A stretch of DNA of 32,242 nt from an uncultured Bacteroidota bacterium (GTDB lineage Bacteria > Bacteroidota > Bacteroidia > Bacteroidales > SZUA-534), in contig CAMHPA010000031.1 of the NCBI GenBank assembly GCA_946186925.1, positions 1 to 32,242 of the forward strand, written 5' to 3'. The translations under genes and the position numbers were made by a program. The notes beneath the pieces are model-generated. The model saw only the letters and a list, made by a program, of their open reading frames with translations. It was not told where the DNA came from and made no database searches. Below are positions 1-6,887 of the stretch, one piece after another (position 1 is the stretch's first letter; every line of letters starts with the position of its first letter).

Positions 1-86
1 TCTTTAAACCTTACTCTTTAAACCTTACTCTTTAAACCTTACTCTTTAAACCTTACTCTTTAAACCTTAAACCTTACACCTTAAAC
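1..86. repeat. 14-bp tandem repeat array (two 7-bp half units)
   Basis: The unit TCTTTAAACCTTAC occurs four times in perfect succession (1-56). A fifth copy (57-70) differs at its last base, and degenerate ACCTTA-type units follow to about 86. Each 14-mer is two related 7-mers. The array lies just downstream of the stop codon of the minus-strand DUF4250 gene and continues off the left edge of the window, so its full length is unknown. There is no spacer structure, so it is not a CRISPR array. Confidence 0.9.
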
Positions 87-96
87 TTCCCTCATC

Positions 97-282
97 CTAA
101 ATAAACCGTTTTTGCTCTTCGGAATATTGGAATCCTTCGGAGGCAAGCCTCTGCTCTAGTTCGTCGCGGTTGACATTGAAGTGAAAGCAAATCTCATCGA
201 GAGTGTCGAATTCCTCGTCACGCAGCAGGAAATTGATGGCCGACACAAGCATTGGCGTGTCATTTAATGGCAAATGGTCCAT
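97..282 (-). CDS. DUF4250 family small protein
   Basis: A 61-residue protein starting at the ATG of MDHLPLNDTPMLVSAINF. A TTG six codons upstream (300) is possible but less likely. The pattern of an acidic N-terminus, PMLVSAINF-LRD, a central LDEICFHFNVNRDEL helix-turn-helix-like stretch and a final GFQYSEEQ matches what I know of DUF4250, a short family of unknown function in gut Bacteroidota and Firmicutes. The length is normal for the family. No signal peptide or membrane segment is present. It is followed directly by a tandem repeat array and is separated from the GH43 gene by that gene's terminator, so it is probably transcribed alone. Family assignment is from memory of the pattern; function is unknown. 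Confidence 0.75.
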   Translation of the reverse strand: MDHLPLNDTPMLVSAINFLLRDEEFDTLDEICFHFNVNRDELEQRLASEGFQYSEEQKRFI

Positions 283-360
283 ATCTGTTTTTTCGCGCAA
301 AGTAAAGCAGAATTATTGGCTTCATAGCATTACCGCACCATTTCTTATAATAGTAACTCA

Positions 361-397
361 AAAAAAGCGGTCCCCCTCCCATTGGGAAACCGCTTTT
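361..397 (-). terminator. Rho-independent terminator of the GH43 gene
   Basis: The arms AAAAGCGGT (363-371) and ACCGCTTTT (389-397) are perfectly complementary, with an inner TCCC/GGGA stem (377-380 with 384-387) and an ATT loop. Read on the minus strand it begins about 20 bases after the GH43 stop codon and ends in a T run (complement of the A run 361-366). Confidence 0.85.
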
Positions 398-417
398 AAT
401 TATTATTAATCAGCGAA

Positions 418-1917
418 TTACTTAAACTGCCATCCGTCAAATTCGAACTCACCGGCAAAAACAAAGAACAAATCGTGCTTGCCGCTGACTCGTTTGATTT
501 TTGCAGTCACATCAGCAAACCCACCATTGGTATTTCCAACATTCAGATAACCAATACATTTACCATCAATCTTGTCTATGCAGATTTTGATTGCGCCGCC
601 GTTGGCACTGGCAACTTTGGCAACAAACTGTTTTGCGCCATTGGCAAAATCGACACACGAAAGGCCAATCCAATCGCCTGTGTTGATGCCTGTTACACAC
701 ATGTTGGTGGTGCTGTCAAGATAGCGGGTCTCAATGCCTCCCTGCCAAGCCATGGTTTCTGCCTCAGTGTAGTTGAACGGATTGAAGGTCTTAATCTGCT
801 CAATACCGGTGTATGTGCCTGTAACCTGCTCAATCTTACCATCTTCAGTAATGGTTACCTTATCAACGTTGGTCGAACGGTAGCCGTCGGCGGTAATACC
901 CATACGCTCGCGCAGGATTTGTGCGTGATAGAACAGATAGTAGTTGTCGCCGAGCTTGCAAACGGCGTGGTGGTTGTTGCCGCCAATGCCGAAGAAGTCG
1001 CCCGGATTGTTGAAGAACGTGCCCTGGAAGGTGAACGGTCCCATCGGGCTCTTGCTTGTCATGTAGGCAATGCGGCCGTTGCCAATCTCGGGGCTATTGA
1101 AGTTGGTGCAGTAGCTGTAATAGTAGGTGTCTCCGATTTTGTTAGCGCCGGCATCCTCAAACAAATACGGCGGATTGATGGCCACAGGGTCGCCATCAAG
1201 GCCGGTGAGGCTGGCGTCGAGCTTCACAACGCGGGCCGTGCCGGGGTCGGCAAACTGCGGGCCCTTGCCGGGAATGAACGGCACTCCTCCGCCGACATAC
1301 AGATAGCCGTCACCGTTATCGTCGACCAGAACAGCCGGGTCGAACAGCCAGGTAACGCTGGCACAAGTTGGAGTCTCGCGTGATATAAGCGCCTTGCCAA
1401 TGGGATCGGTCCAAGGACCATAAGGGGTGTCGGATGTTACAACACCAATACCATTGCCGCTGTTGGCGAAGTAAAGAAAGAATTTCTCCTTGCCGTCAAT
1501 AGTCTTGTGGCAGGCTGTCGGGGCCCACGAGAACTGCGCCCATTTGGCGGCGCCGTCGGGTCCGGCAATCGGCATTGCGCCGTGGTCGGTCCAGTTGACA
1601 AGGTCGTCCGACGATATGCAGAAAATCTTGTTGATGGTCTGGAAAGAGTTGTTTTTGGCAACACCTGCGGTGTCGTACTCAAGCACGTCGTTGGTCATAT
1701 AGACATAGACGCGGCCGTTGTACTCCATTGCGTAGGGGTCGGCGCCGAAACGCTGAGTGGCCAGCGGATTGTGCTCGTTTTGCTGCTTGTAGGCTTTTGC
1801 CAGTTCGATGTTCTCGAACATTGCCCGTGTTTCCGAGTTGCTGTCGCAACCTGCCATCATCGCCGCAGCAAGCAACATCGGCGCAATGGCTGTAATCTGA
1901 CATTTTTTCATTTTCAA
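418..1917 (-). CDS. GH43 glycoside hydrolase lipoprotein with C-terminal CBM6-like domain
   Basis: A 499-residue lipoprotein; residues 1-23 form a signal peptide with lipobox MMAG before Cys24. The catalytic five-bladed propeller spans about 48-375. It shows the GH43 triad: base Asp60 in GADPYAM, Asp193 in LFDPAVL, and probable acid Glu255 in YLFEDAG. Residues about 380-499 (YTEAETMAW, ending FEFDGWQFK) look like a CBM6-type sugar-binding beta sandwich. GH43 enzymes with this arrangement usually remove L-arabinofuranose from arabinoxylan or arabinan, or cleave xylosides; the exact substrate cannot be read from sequence. Met3 (1911) is an equally good start. It stands alone, with no SusC/SusD pair nearby and its own terminator. 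It is probably anchored in the outer membrane. Confidence 0.88.
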   Translation of the reverse strand: MKMKKCQITAIAPMLLAAAMMAGCDSNSETRAMFENIELAKAYKQQNEHNPLATQRFGADPYAMEYNGRVYVYMTNDVLEYDTAGVAKNNSFQTINKIFCISSDDLVNWTDHGAMPIAGPDGAAKWAQFSWAPTACHKTIDGKEKFFLYFANSGNGIGVVTSDTPYGPWTDPIGKALISRETPTCASVTWLFDPAVLVDDNGDGYLYVGGGVPFIPGKGPQFADPGTARVVKLDASLTGLDGDPVAINPPYLFEDAGANKIGDTYYYSYCTNFNSPEIGNGRIAYMTSKSPMGPFTFQGTFFNNPGDFFGIGGNNHHAVCKLGDNYYLFYHAQILRERMGITADGYRSTNVDKVTITEDGKIEQVTGTYTGIEQIKTFNPFNYTEAETMAWQGGIETRYLDSTTNMCVTGINTGDWIGLSCVDFANGAKQFVAKVASANGGAIKICIDKIDGKCIGYLNVGNTNGGFADVTAKIKRVSGKHDLFFVFAGEFEFDGWQFK

Positions 1918-1946
1918 TTGCGTTTAAATGTGGTTTAAATCGATGC

Positions 1947-1954
1947 TAAAGATA
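1947..1954 (-). promoter_or_regulatory. Possible -7 element for the GH43 gene
   Basis: On the minus strand the sequence is TATCTTTA, one base from the Bacteroidota -7 consensus TAnnTTTG, 29 bases upstream of the GH43 start codon. No convincing -33 TTTG lies at the right distance, so this is tentative. Confidence 0.35.
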
Positions 1955-2065
1955 GAACTGAAAACAATAGAGAACATATTATCCTGTTAGGTAGAATGAC
2001 TTATTCCGCATATATGGAACTGCTTTAAGAAAGTAGATGATATGGATTGACGCAGATTTTTGGCG

Positions 2066-2461
2066 CTAACCAAACGAATCCAAACAAATCAATCTTTTGC
2101 TTAAAGCATAACAACCGCACATTGCGTACACAGCAAGTCCCTTCCAGTGGTCGGCTTTGGTTTTGAGGTACATTGCCCAAAAGAACTTTTTCATTTTGGC
2201 CGTGACCTGCACCTTTCCGCCGTAGTTGTGAATGGCCGCGTAGGGCGTGTCGCTGCTGAAAATGACAGTGTCGCCCGAAATGCGAGCCCGCACCGATTTG
2301 CGCAGCGCACCTGTCTGCATCAGCAATGAGCCTTTGCTGGGAAACTTGCGCGGCTGCCAGGCTTTATTGAAAAAGCCTTTGCGGGCGAAGTTGCGGTCGA
2401 ACTCGTCGGTGAGGTCGACTTTTACATCGTTCAGTATTTTCGATAACAGTTGGCGGTTCAT
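2066..2461 (-). pseudogene. Phage virion morphogenesis (gpG-like) protein, altered C-terminus
   Basis: A 131-residue ORF. Residues 1 to about 112 match the Mu-like phage virion-morphogenesis family: a basic N-terminal segment (WQPRKFPSKGSLLMQTGALRKS) followed by SGDTVIFSSDTPYAAIHNYGG and KMKKFFWAMY. This protein acts in head-tail joining of Mu-like phages. The last ~20 residues (CGCYALSKRLICLDSFG) do not look like the family, which normally ends in an RPF(I/L)G-type motif, so the 3' end is probably broken by deletion or frameshift. It is downstream of the F-like head protein fragments in the usual phage order, but no further phage genes follow it. Confidence 0.65.
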
Positions 2462-2590
2462 TGGTTGACGGATTAACGCGATTACGAATTAGCGGATTAA
2501 CGATTTTTTTTCATAGTGATATTAAAATGTTTTGTATGTTTGTGGTGTCGATTCTGCGGATTCGGCGCATACGAACGGTTGGCATTTATG
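2462..2590. other. Intergenic spacer with degenerate GGATTAACG repeats
   Basis: Non-coding stretch between two phage fragments. It contains GGATTAACG twice (2470-2478 region and 2492-2500 region) around related GATTACGAATTAG units, giving an irregular 7-9 bp period. I see no supportable gene in it. Confidence 0.4.
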
Positions 2591-3085
2591 TCAGCCGTTT
2601 GTTTTATACAAAAGCCTTAAATCCTTTCCGTTTTTTATCCAAATTTCATTAATAGCATAACCGTTTGCGATTCTTCCGTGGATTGAACGAAGCATATAAC
2701 CATCGGTCAACCCGCAATCTTCAACAACCAATCTATTGGATTGTTTTAATCCGTGTTTTAGCATATTTCCAAAGCACCGCTTCTGGTCTCGGCCAGTAAA
2801 TCCTTCGTGTTCGTAGAAATACTTGTCATCAACAAGTAAATCAGGGCATTTGCCGTAATATTTTGTGCCAATCAGCCTGTCATAAATGCGCTCGTAATCG
2901 TAGCAGTTTGTCGGGCTGTCGATTTTCGGTGTCAGCGTCACCTTCTTGCCCTGTTTTGCAAAATAGTCGGCCGAGTCGTAAATGCGTTTGTAGTCGTCGG
3001 TGCTGCGGTCAATGTTCTTGTACACGTCAATCCGACCGCCGTTCTTGTAAGTTCTGACAGTTTCGGGTACAAGCATTGGTGCGCG
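2591..3085 (-). pseudogene. C-terminal nuclease-like domain of Mu F-like head protein, out of frame with its N-terminal part
   Basis: An ATG at 3076 opens 161 residues, but the same frame reads upstream through AIKKCLERAP into the end of the neighbouring F-like fragment, so this is best read as the second half of one protein. The domain contains TPKIDSPTNCYDYERIYDRL, KYYGKCPDLLVDDKYFYEHEGF, FGNMLKHGLKQSNRLVVEDCGL and INEIWIKNGKDL. The PDLLVD-x(6)-EHE core followed by a basic helix and a hydrophobic strand resembles nuclease domains at the C-terminus of phage F-like proteins and CDI toxins (PBECR or PD-(D/E)XK class). I cannot separate these two. Whether it is expressed from 3076 is unknown. 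Confidence 0.55.
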
Positions 3086-3086
3086 T

Positions 3087-3443
3087 TCAAGACATTTTTT
3101 TTATTGCCTTGCACGCTTGACAGGCGGGGCTGTTCGGGTCATACGACAACAGTTTGCGGTTGCAGTCGCCGCAGCCTTTAGGCAGGTATGGGTGCTTGGG
3201 CGGGAACACCTTCATCTGCTTGCCAGGATTGAATTTGAAAATCTGCTTTTTGGGCGTGTCGGCAATGCCATCGGCGGCGGCGCAGGCGCAGTCGGAGTCG
3301 CTCTGCGGGTATTTGCCTTTGAGAACCTGCACGGCGGTGCAGCGGCAGTTCCAGCCGTTGGGCGGCAGATAGTGATTCCAGAACTTGTCGGAGGGCGGCA
3401 GGGTTATGCCGTCGAGTGCGGCGTGCTCTTCGCGCACACGGTA
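3087..3443 (-). pseudogene. Mu F-like phage head morphogenesis protein, truncated at both ends
   Basis: The fragment VREEHAALDGITLPPSD, PPNGWNCRCTAVQVLKG and FKFNPGKQMKVFPPKHPY is the characteristic C-terminal part of the Mu gpF-like minor head protein (the WNCRC motif is typical). The N-terminal several hundred residues are missing: a stop codon lies at 3453-3455, and at about 3440-3450 the sequence switches to a different phage fragment on the other strand. The C-terminal CxxC and CxxCK cysteines (GCGDC, ACQACK) are intact. The frame then breaks at an A8 run (minus strand, 3095-3102), beyond which the nuclease-like domain continues in another frame. Confidence 0.7.
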
Positions 3444-3534
3444 CTTTTGGCGCTACAACGAGCGGACACCCGAAAAAGAAGCCTACGCACAGGCGTGGAT
3501 TGAGAATTTAAACCAGGATTTAAATGAGGATTAA
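3439..3534 (+). pseudogene. Fragment of a second phage gene in inverted orientation
   Basis: The plus-strand frame reads RYFWRYNERTPEKEAYAQ and AWIENLNQDLNED before a TAA at 3532-3534. It looks like the natural C-terminus of a small hydrophilic phage protein, but I do not recognise the family. It has no start and joins directly to the truncated F-like fragment, which runs on the other strand. This marks a rearrangement junction near 3439-3450. Confidence 0.35.
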
Positions 3535-3541
3535 ATGGAGG

Positions 3542-3691
3542 TTAAAGGCGACCTGTTAAAAGTTTGTAAAGAGGTTCGTCTTTCCAATCGGTATGTCTAA
3601 TCAAAGTAATCAGACATATTGCAACCAGCAACATAAAAATACCTAACAAAGTCAGGAAAACTGCCGGATGATATGTGAAAAACCTAATCAT
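3542..3691 (-). CDS. Small single-pass membrane protein in phage remnant
   Basis: A 49-residue protein starting MIRFFTYHP (a TTG-initiated extension to 3727 is unlikely). Residues about 8-30 (AVFLTLLGIFMLLVAICLITL) form one membrane span followed by a short charged tail RHTDWKDEPLYKLL. The family is not recognised. It lies between phage tail fragments but on the opposite strand, next to a second small membrane ORF. That position would suit a phage accessory (moron) gene; function is not inferable. Confidence 0.4.
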   Translation of the reverse strand: MIRFFTYHPAVFLTLLGIFMLLVAICLITLIRHTDWKDEPLYKLLTGRL

Positions 3692-3730
3692 AACACTTTT
3701 TTTTAATTTAAACGTATTATGGCACAAATC

Positions 3731-3883
3731 CTAATCTATAAAGATATTTTTAGGCATTTCGCCGAACTTCTTGTAATACTTCTCACGGGTTGGATATTTG
3801 ATGGACTGAATAATCCAATAAAACAGACCCGCCACAAATCCAACCAACAATACAACCAAACAAATATTAAACGAAAATAACAA
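3731..3883 (-). CDS. Second small membrane protein in phage remnant (start uncertain)
   Basis: This reading frame ends with a membrane span (about SFNICLVVLLVGFVAGLFYW) and a basic tail KYPTREKYYKKFGEMPKNI, which looks like genuine protein. No ATG fits; the TTG at 3883 gives about 50 residues. The upstream part of the open frame is antisense to the tape-measure fragment and is not credible. The layout resembles the adjacent 49-residue ORF (one span plus a charged tail), so the two may be related or functionally paired. An overlapping plus-strand frame from 3719 is the alternative reading. Confidence 0.35.
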   Translation of the reverse strand: MLFSFNICLVVLLVGFVAGLFYWIIQSIKYPTREKYYKKFGEMPKNIFID

Positions 3884-3898
3884 AAAAATAGTTTCAAT

Positions 3899-4087
3899 AT
3901 GGCAAACGAAGTAACATTTAAAATCAATATCGACGGCAACACAGGCCACTGTTGAAGCCACAGAATTTGGCAGAGCCGTTGAACAGGTTAAGTCAAAGAT
4001 TGATAAACTCAACAATGACAAGTTGAATTTCGCAGCTATGGTTACTGCTTGCGAGGCTATCACCAACGTACTCTCTCGTTGCATCCA
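3899..4087 (+). pseudogene. N-terminal fragment of phage tail tape-measure-like protein, frameshifted
   Basis: An ATG at 3899 begins MANEVTFKINIDGN, then meets a stop after 19 codons. Shifting frame near 3942 restores ATVEATEFGRAVEQVKSKI and DKLNNDKLNFAAMVTACEAI, which continues to about 4087. The MANEVTFK start and following amphipathic, coiled-coil-like stretch fit the N-terminus of tape-measure proteins of Bacteroides Mu-like phages. Loss of a CA dinucleotide in AACACAGGCC would explain the shift. The fragment ends where the citrate synthase terminator begins, so all but about 60 residues are gone. Confidence 0.5.
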
Positions 4088-4088
4088 C

Positions 4089-4125
4089 AAAAAAAGCGAA
4101 GCCCCTATCCGACTTCGCTCTTTTT
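4089..4125 (-). terminator. Terminator of the acn-icd-gltA operon
   Basis: GCGAAG (4096-4101) pairs with CTTCGC (4113-4118). The A run 4089-4095 becomes the T run on the minus strand, and the Ts at 4121-4125 extend the stem for both directions. It lies just after the citrate synthase stop codon. Confidence 0.8.
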
Positions 4126-4148
4126 CAATTATTCAATCCTTCAATCCT

Positions 4149-5492
4149 TTACCTGTCCTGCAGCGGAACATAGTGGTACTCGTTCTGCAGAATGTTCTTG
4201 TAGGCAGGGCGGATAATGCGGCGCGATGCGAAGGTCATCTCCTCAAGGCGGTGGGCTGCCCAGCCCGACATACGTGCAATGGCGAACATTGGCGTGAACA
4301 GTTCGTGCGGAATCTCGATGGCCTCATACACAAAGCCGCTGAAGAAATCGACATTGGCGCAGACGGGCTTCACGTTGCCGTTCTTGTACTCGGCGAGTGC
4401 TTTGGGCGCCAGTTCCTCAATGTTCAGATAGAGTTGCAGTTCGGCTTCCAGACCTTTGGCCTTGGCAAGTTCTATTGCTTTGGTTTTCAGCAGTTGGGCG
4501 CGCGGGTCCGACAGTGTGTAAACGGCGTGTCCGATGCCGTATATCTTGCCCGAACGGTCGTAAGCCTCCTTGCGCAGAATCTTCATCAAGTACGACTTAA
4601 TCTCCTCCTTGTCGTTCCAGTTCTTCACGTTCTTCTTGATGTTGGTCATCATCTCCAGAACCTGAAGGTTGGCGCCGCCGTGCAAGCGGCCTTTCAGCGA
4701 GCCGATGGCTGCGGCTGTGGCCGAATAGGTGTCGGTCATTGCCGACGACACAAGGCGCATTGTGAACGTTGAGTTGTTGCCGCCGCCGTGCTCTGCGTGC
4801 AGAATCATCATCAGGTCGAGAATCTCGGCCTCGAGCGGCGTGTATTTGTTGCCCTTGAGCAGATACAGGAAGTTCTCCGCTGCTGACAGATTGGCCTGTG
4901 GGTGTCTGATTACCAGCGATTTGCGATAGAACGAGTGGCGCATTCCCTGATACGAGTAAGCCACAATTATCGGCAGTTTGGCAATCAAATTGAGTGACTG
5001 CTTAACGAGCGATGGCAGCGAATAGTCTTCGGCCGTATCGTCCAAAGTGTAGAGAATCAGCACCGAACGCGACAGCATATTCATCAGGTCGCGGCCGCGA
5101 AGGGTGAGAATCATATTGACAAACGAGTCGTCCAAATCGCGCTTGCTTGCCAGATGGGTTGTCATTTCGGCCAATTGCAGCGATGTGGGCAGTTTGCCAG
5201 TGAGCAGCAGGAAGGTTGTCTCCTCAAAGCCGTGGCGGTTCTCCTTCTGAAAGCCCTTCACCAACTCACGGATTGGGAATCCGCGGTAGCGCAGGTCGCC
5301 TTCGGTGGGTATCAGCGTGTCGCCCTCACGGCGGTAGCCAACCACATCGCCGATGCTTGTCAGCCCGACCAGAACGCCCGAACCGTCGGCATTGCGCAGA
5401 CCGCGCTTAACGTTGTACTTGTCGAACAGGTCCTTGTCGATTTGGCACGATTGGCCAACTAATCTTGAAACGTCGGAAATGAAATTCTCCAT
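4149..5492 (-). CDS. gltA: Citrate synthase
   Basis: A 447-residue cytoplasmic enzyme condensing oxaloacetate and acetyl-CoA. Catalytic residues are visible: His235 in LHAEHGGGNNS, His271 in GRLHGGANLQV, His322 in GIGHAVYTLSDPRA (with substrate-binding Arg331), and Asp382 in CANVDFFSG. The long N-terminal region and AEHGGGNNS motif are typical of the Bacteroides/Clostridia branch of the family, and the length is normal. It is the third gene of acn-icd-gltA, which together convert acetyl-CoA and oxaloacetate to 2-oxoglutarate, giving a biosynthetic half-cycle. The gap of about 120 bases to icd contains two facing heptamer arrays that could form an RNA hairpin. Use as a 2-methylcitrate synthase cannot be excluded, but the operon argues for citrate. 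Confidence 0.95.
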   Translation of the reverse strand: MENFISDVSRLVGQSCQIDKDLFDKYNVKRGLRNADGSGVLVGLTSIGDVVGYRREGDTLIPTEGDLRYRGFPIRELVKGFQKENRHGFEETTFLLLTGKLPTSLQLAEMTTHLASKRDLDDSFVNMILTLRGRDLMNMLSRSVLILYTLDDTAEDYSLPSLVKQSLNLIAKLPIIVAYSYQGMRHSFYRKSLVIRHPQANLSAAENFLYLLKGNKYTPLEAEILDLMMILHAEHGGGNNSTFTMRLVSSAMTDTYSATAAAIGSLKGRLHGGANLQVLEMMTNIKKNVKNWNDKEEIKSYLMKILRKEAYDRSGKIYGIGHAVYTLSDPRAQLLKTKAIELAKAKGLEAELQLYLNIEELAPKALAEYKNGNVKPVCANVDFFSGFVYEAIEIPHELFTPMFAIARMSGWAAHRLEEMTFASRRIIRPAYKNILQNEYHYVPLQDR

Positions 5493-5533
5493 TTTCTTGT
5501 TGTTTAATCGTTTAACTGTTGAATCCGAATTCT

Positions 5534-5613
5534 GTGTAATGTGTAAAGTGTAAAGAGTAATGTTTGAGATTTGTATCTTGCTAATACTTTACACTTTAAC
5601 CTTTACTCTTTAC
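5534..5613. repeat. Facing heptamer arrays between icd and gltA
   Basis: Four 7-bp units of the GTGTAAA type (5534-5561) are followed, after about 24 bases, by four units of the complementary type (ACTTTAC, ACTTTAA, CCTTTAC, TCTTTAC; 5586-5613). TAAAGTGTAAAG (5544-5555) is the exact complement of CTTTACACTTTA (5587-5598). GTAAAGAGTAA (5550-5560) is the exact complement of TTACTCTTTAC (5603-5613). Two alternative stems of 12 and 11 bp are therefore possible. The second array ends one base from the icd stop codon. Confidence 0.8.
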
Positions 5614-5614
5614 T

Positions 5615-6877
5615 CTATAAATTTTTAATCAGCGCATCCGCAAACTCCGATGTCGAGAGTTTGGTTGCGCCTTCCATCATTCGGTGCAGGTCGTAGGTTA
5701 CGGTTTTCTGCGAGATGGTTTTGCTCATAGCCTTGCGGATGCCGTCGGCAGCCTCGGTCCAGCCCATATAGTCGAGCATCATTGCGCCCGAAAGCAGCAG
5801 CGAGCCAGGGTTCGACACGTTCTTGCCAGTGTATTTCGGCGCCGTTCCGTGAGTTGCCTCAAAAATGGCGTATCCGCTCTGATAGTTGATGTTGGCGCCA
5901 GGTGCAATGCCGATGCCGCCCACGCAGGCTGCCAGAGCGTCCGAAATATAGTCGCCGTTCAGGTTCAGCGTTGCAATCACCGAATACTCGGCGGGACGGG
6001 TCAGAATCTGCTGCAGGAAAGCGTCTGCAATACAATCTTTTATGATGATTTTGCCCGATTTTGCGGCTGCGTCCATTTCGGCGTTGGCTGTCTCCTCGCC
6101 AACTTCCTTCTTGCGGGCCTCCCATTGGTTCCAGGTGTAAACCTTGTCGGCGAACTCGCGCTCGGCCAGTTCGTAGCCCCAAATCTTGAACGCGCCCTCG
6201 GTGAACTTCATAATGTTGCCCTTATGCACAAACGTAACCGACGGTTTCTTGTGGTCGATGGCGTACTGAATGGCCGCGCGGACAAGGCGCTCGGTGCCTT
6301 CCTGGCTCACGGGCTTGATGCCGATGCTCGACGACTCGGGGAAGCGAATCTTCTTAACGCCCATTTCCTCAATCAGGAACTTCTTGATTTTCAGATTTTC
6401 AGGCGTGCCGTTCATATATTCAATACCAGCGTAAATGTCCTCGGTGTTCTCGCGGAAGATGCACATATCAACCAACTCGGGGCGCTTCACAGGCGACGGT
6501 GTGCCCTCGTAATACTGCACGGGGCGCAGGCATACGTAAAGGTCGAGTGTCTGACGCAGAGCCACGTTGAGCGAGCGGATGCCGCCGCCAATCGGGGTTG
6601 TCAGCGGGCCCTTGATGCCCACCAGATATTCGCGGAAAGCGTCCAGAGTCTCGTCGGGAAGCCAACTGCCAGTGGCGTTGAAGGCTTTTTCGCCCGCCAG
6701 AACCTCTTTCCACTCAATTTTGCGCTTGCCGCCGTAGTATTTCTCCACAGCCGCGTCCATTACTTTTTGCGATGCAGGCCAGATGTCGCGGCCAATTCCG
6801 TCACCCTCGATGAAAGGGATTACGGGGTTGTTCGGCACATTAAGTTTGCCGTTGCTGATTGTGATTTTTTCTGCCAT
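5615..6877 (-). CDS. icd: NADP-dependent isocitrate dehydrogenase
   Basis: A 420-residue enzyme of the E. coli Icd type, oxidatively decarboxylating isocitrate to 2-oxoglutarate. I start it at MAEKITI rather than three codons earlier. Substrate motif [16 protein letters not shown] carries the serine equivalent to E. coli Ser113 (here about Ser102); [13 protein letters not shown] contains the catalytic Tyr (about Tyr150). [18 protein letters not shown] and [12 protein letters not shown] retain the Lys-Tyr and the Tyr/Arg that fix NADP rather than NAD preference. Full length. It begins 10 bases after the aconitase stop, so the two are surely co-transcribed. The regulatory serine is present, but no kinase/phosphatase gene is in the window. 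Confidence 0.96.
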   Translation of the reverse strand: MAEKITISNGKLNVPNNPVIPFIEGDGIGRDIWPASQKVMDAAVEKYYGGKRKIEWKEVLAGEKAFNATGSWLPDETLDAFREYLVGIKGPLTTPIGGGIRSLNVALRQTLDLYVCLRPVQYYEGTPSPVKRPELVDMCIFRENTEDIYAGIEYMNGTPENLKIKKFLIEEMGVKKIRFPESSSIGIKPVSQEGTERLVRAAIQYAIDHKKPSVTFVHKGNIMKFTEGAFKIWGYELAEREFADKVYTWNQWEARKKEVGEETANAEMDAAAKSGKIIIKDCIADAFLQQILTRPAEYSVIATLNLNGDYISDALAACVGGIGIAPGANINYQSGYAIFEATHGTAPKYTGKNVSNPGSLLLSGAMMLDYMGWTEAADGIRKAMSKTISQKTVTYDLHRMMEGATKLSTSEFADALIKNL

Positions 6878-6887
6878 AATATTCAAT

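Noticed and set aside
1-86. CRISPR array
   Set aside because: Units are 14 bp and directly contiguous, with no spacers and no cas genes nearby.
475-1383. 302-codon plus-strand open frame
   Set aside because: Antisense to the GH43 gene, which has a signal peptide and complete catalytic triad.
3719-3880. Plus-strand ORF starting MAQILIYKDIF
   Set aside because: It is a possible phage gene start, but the minus-strand frames over the same DNA have cleaner membrane-span-plus-basic-tail patterns, so I listed those at low confidence instead.
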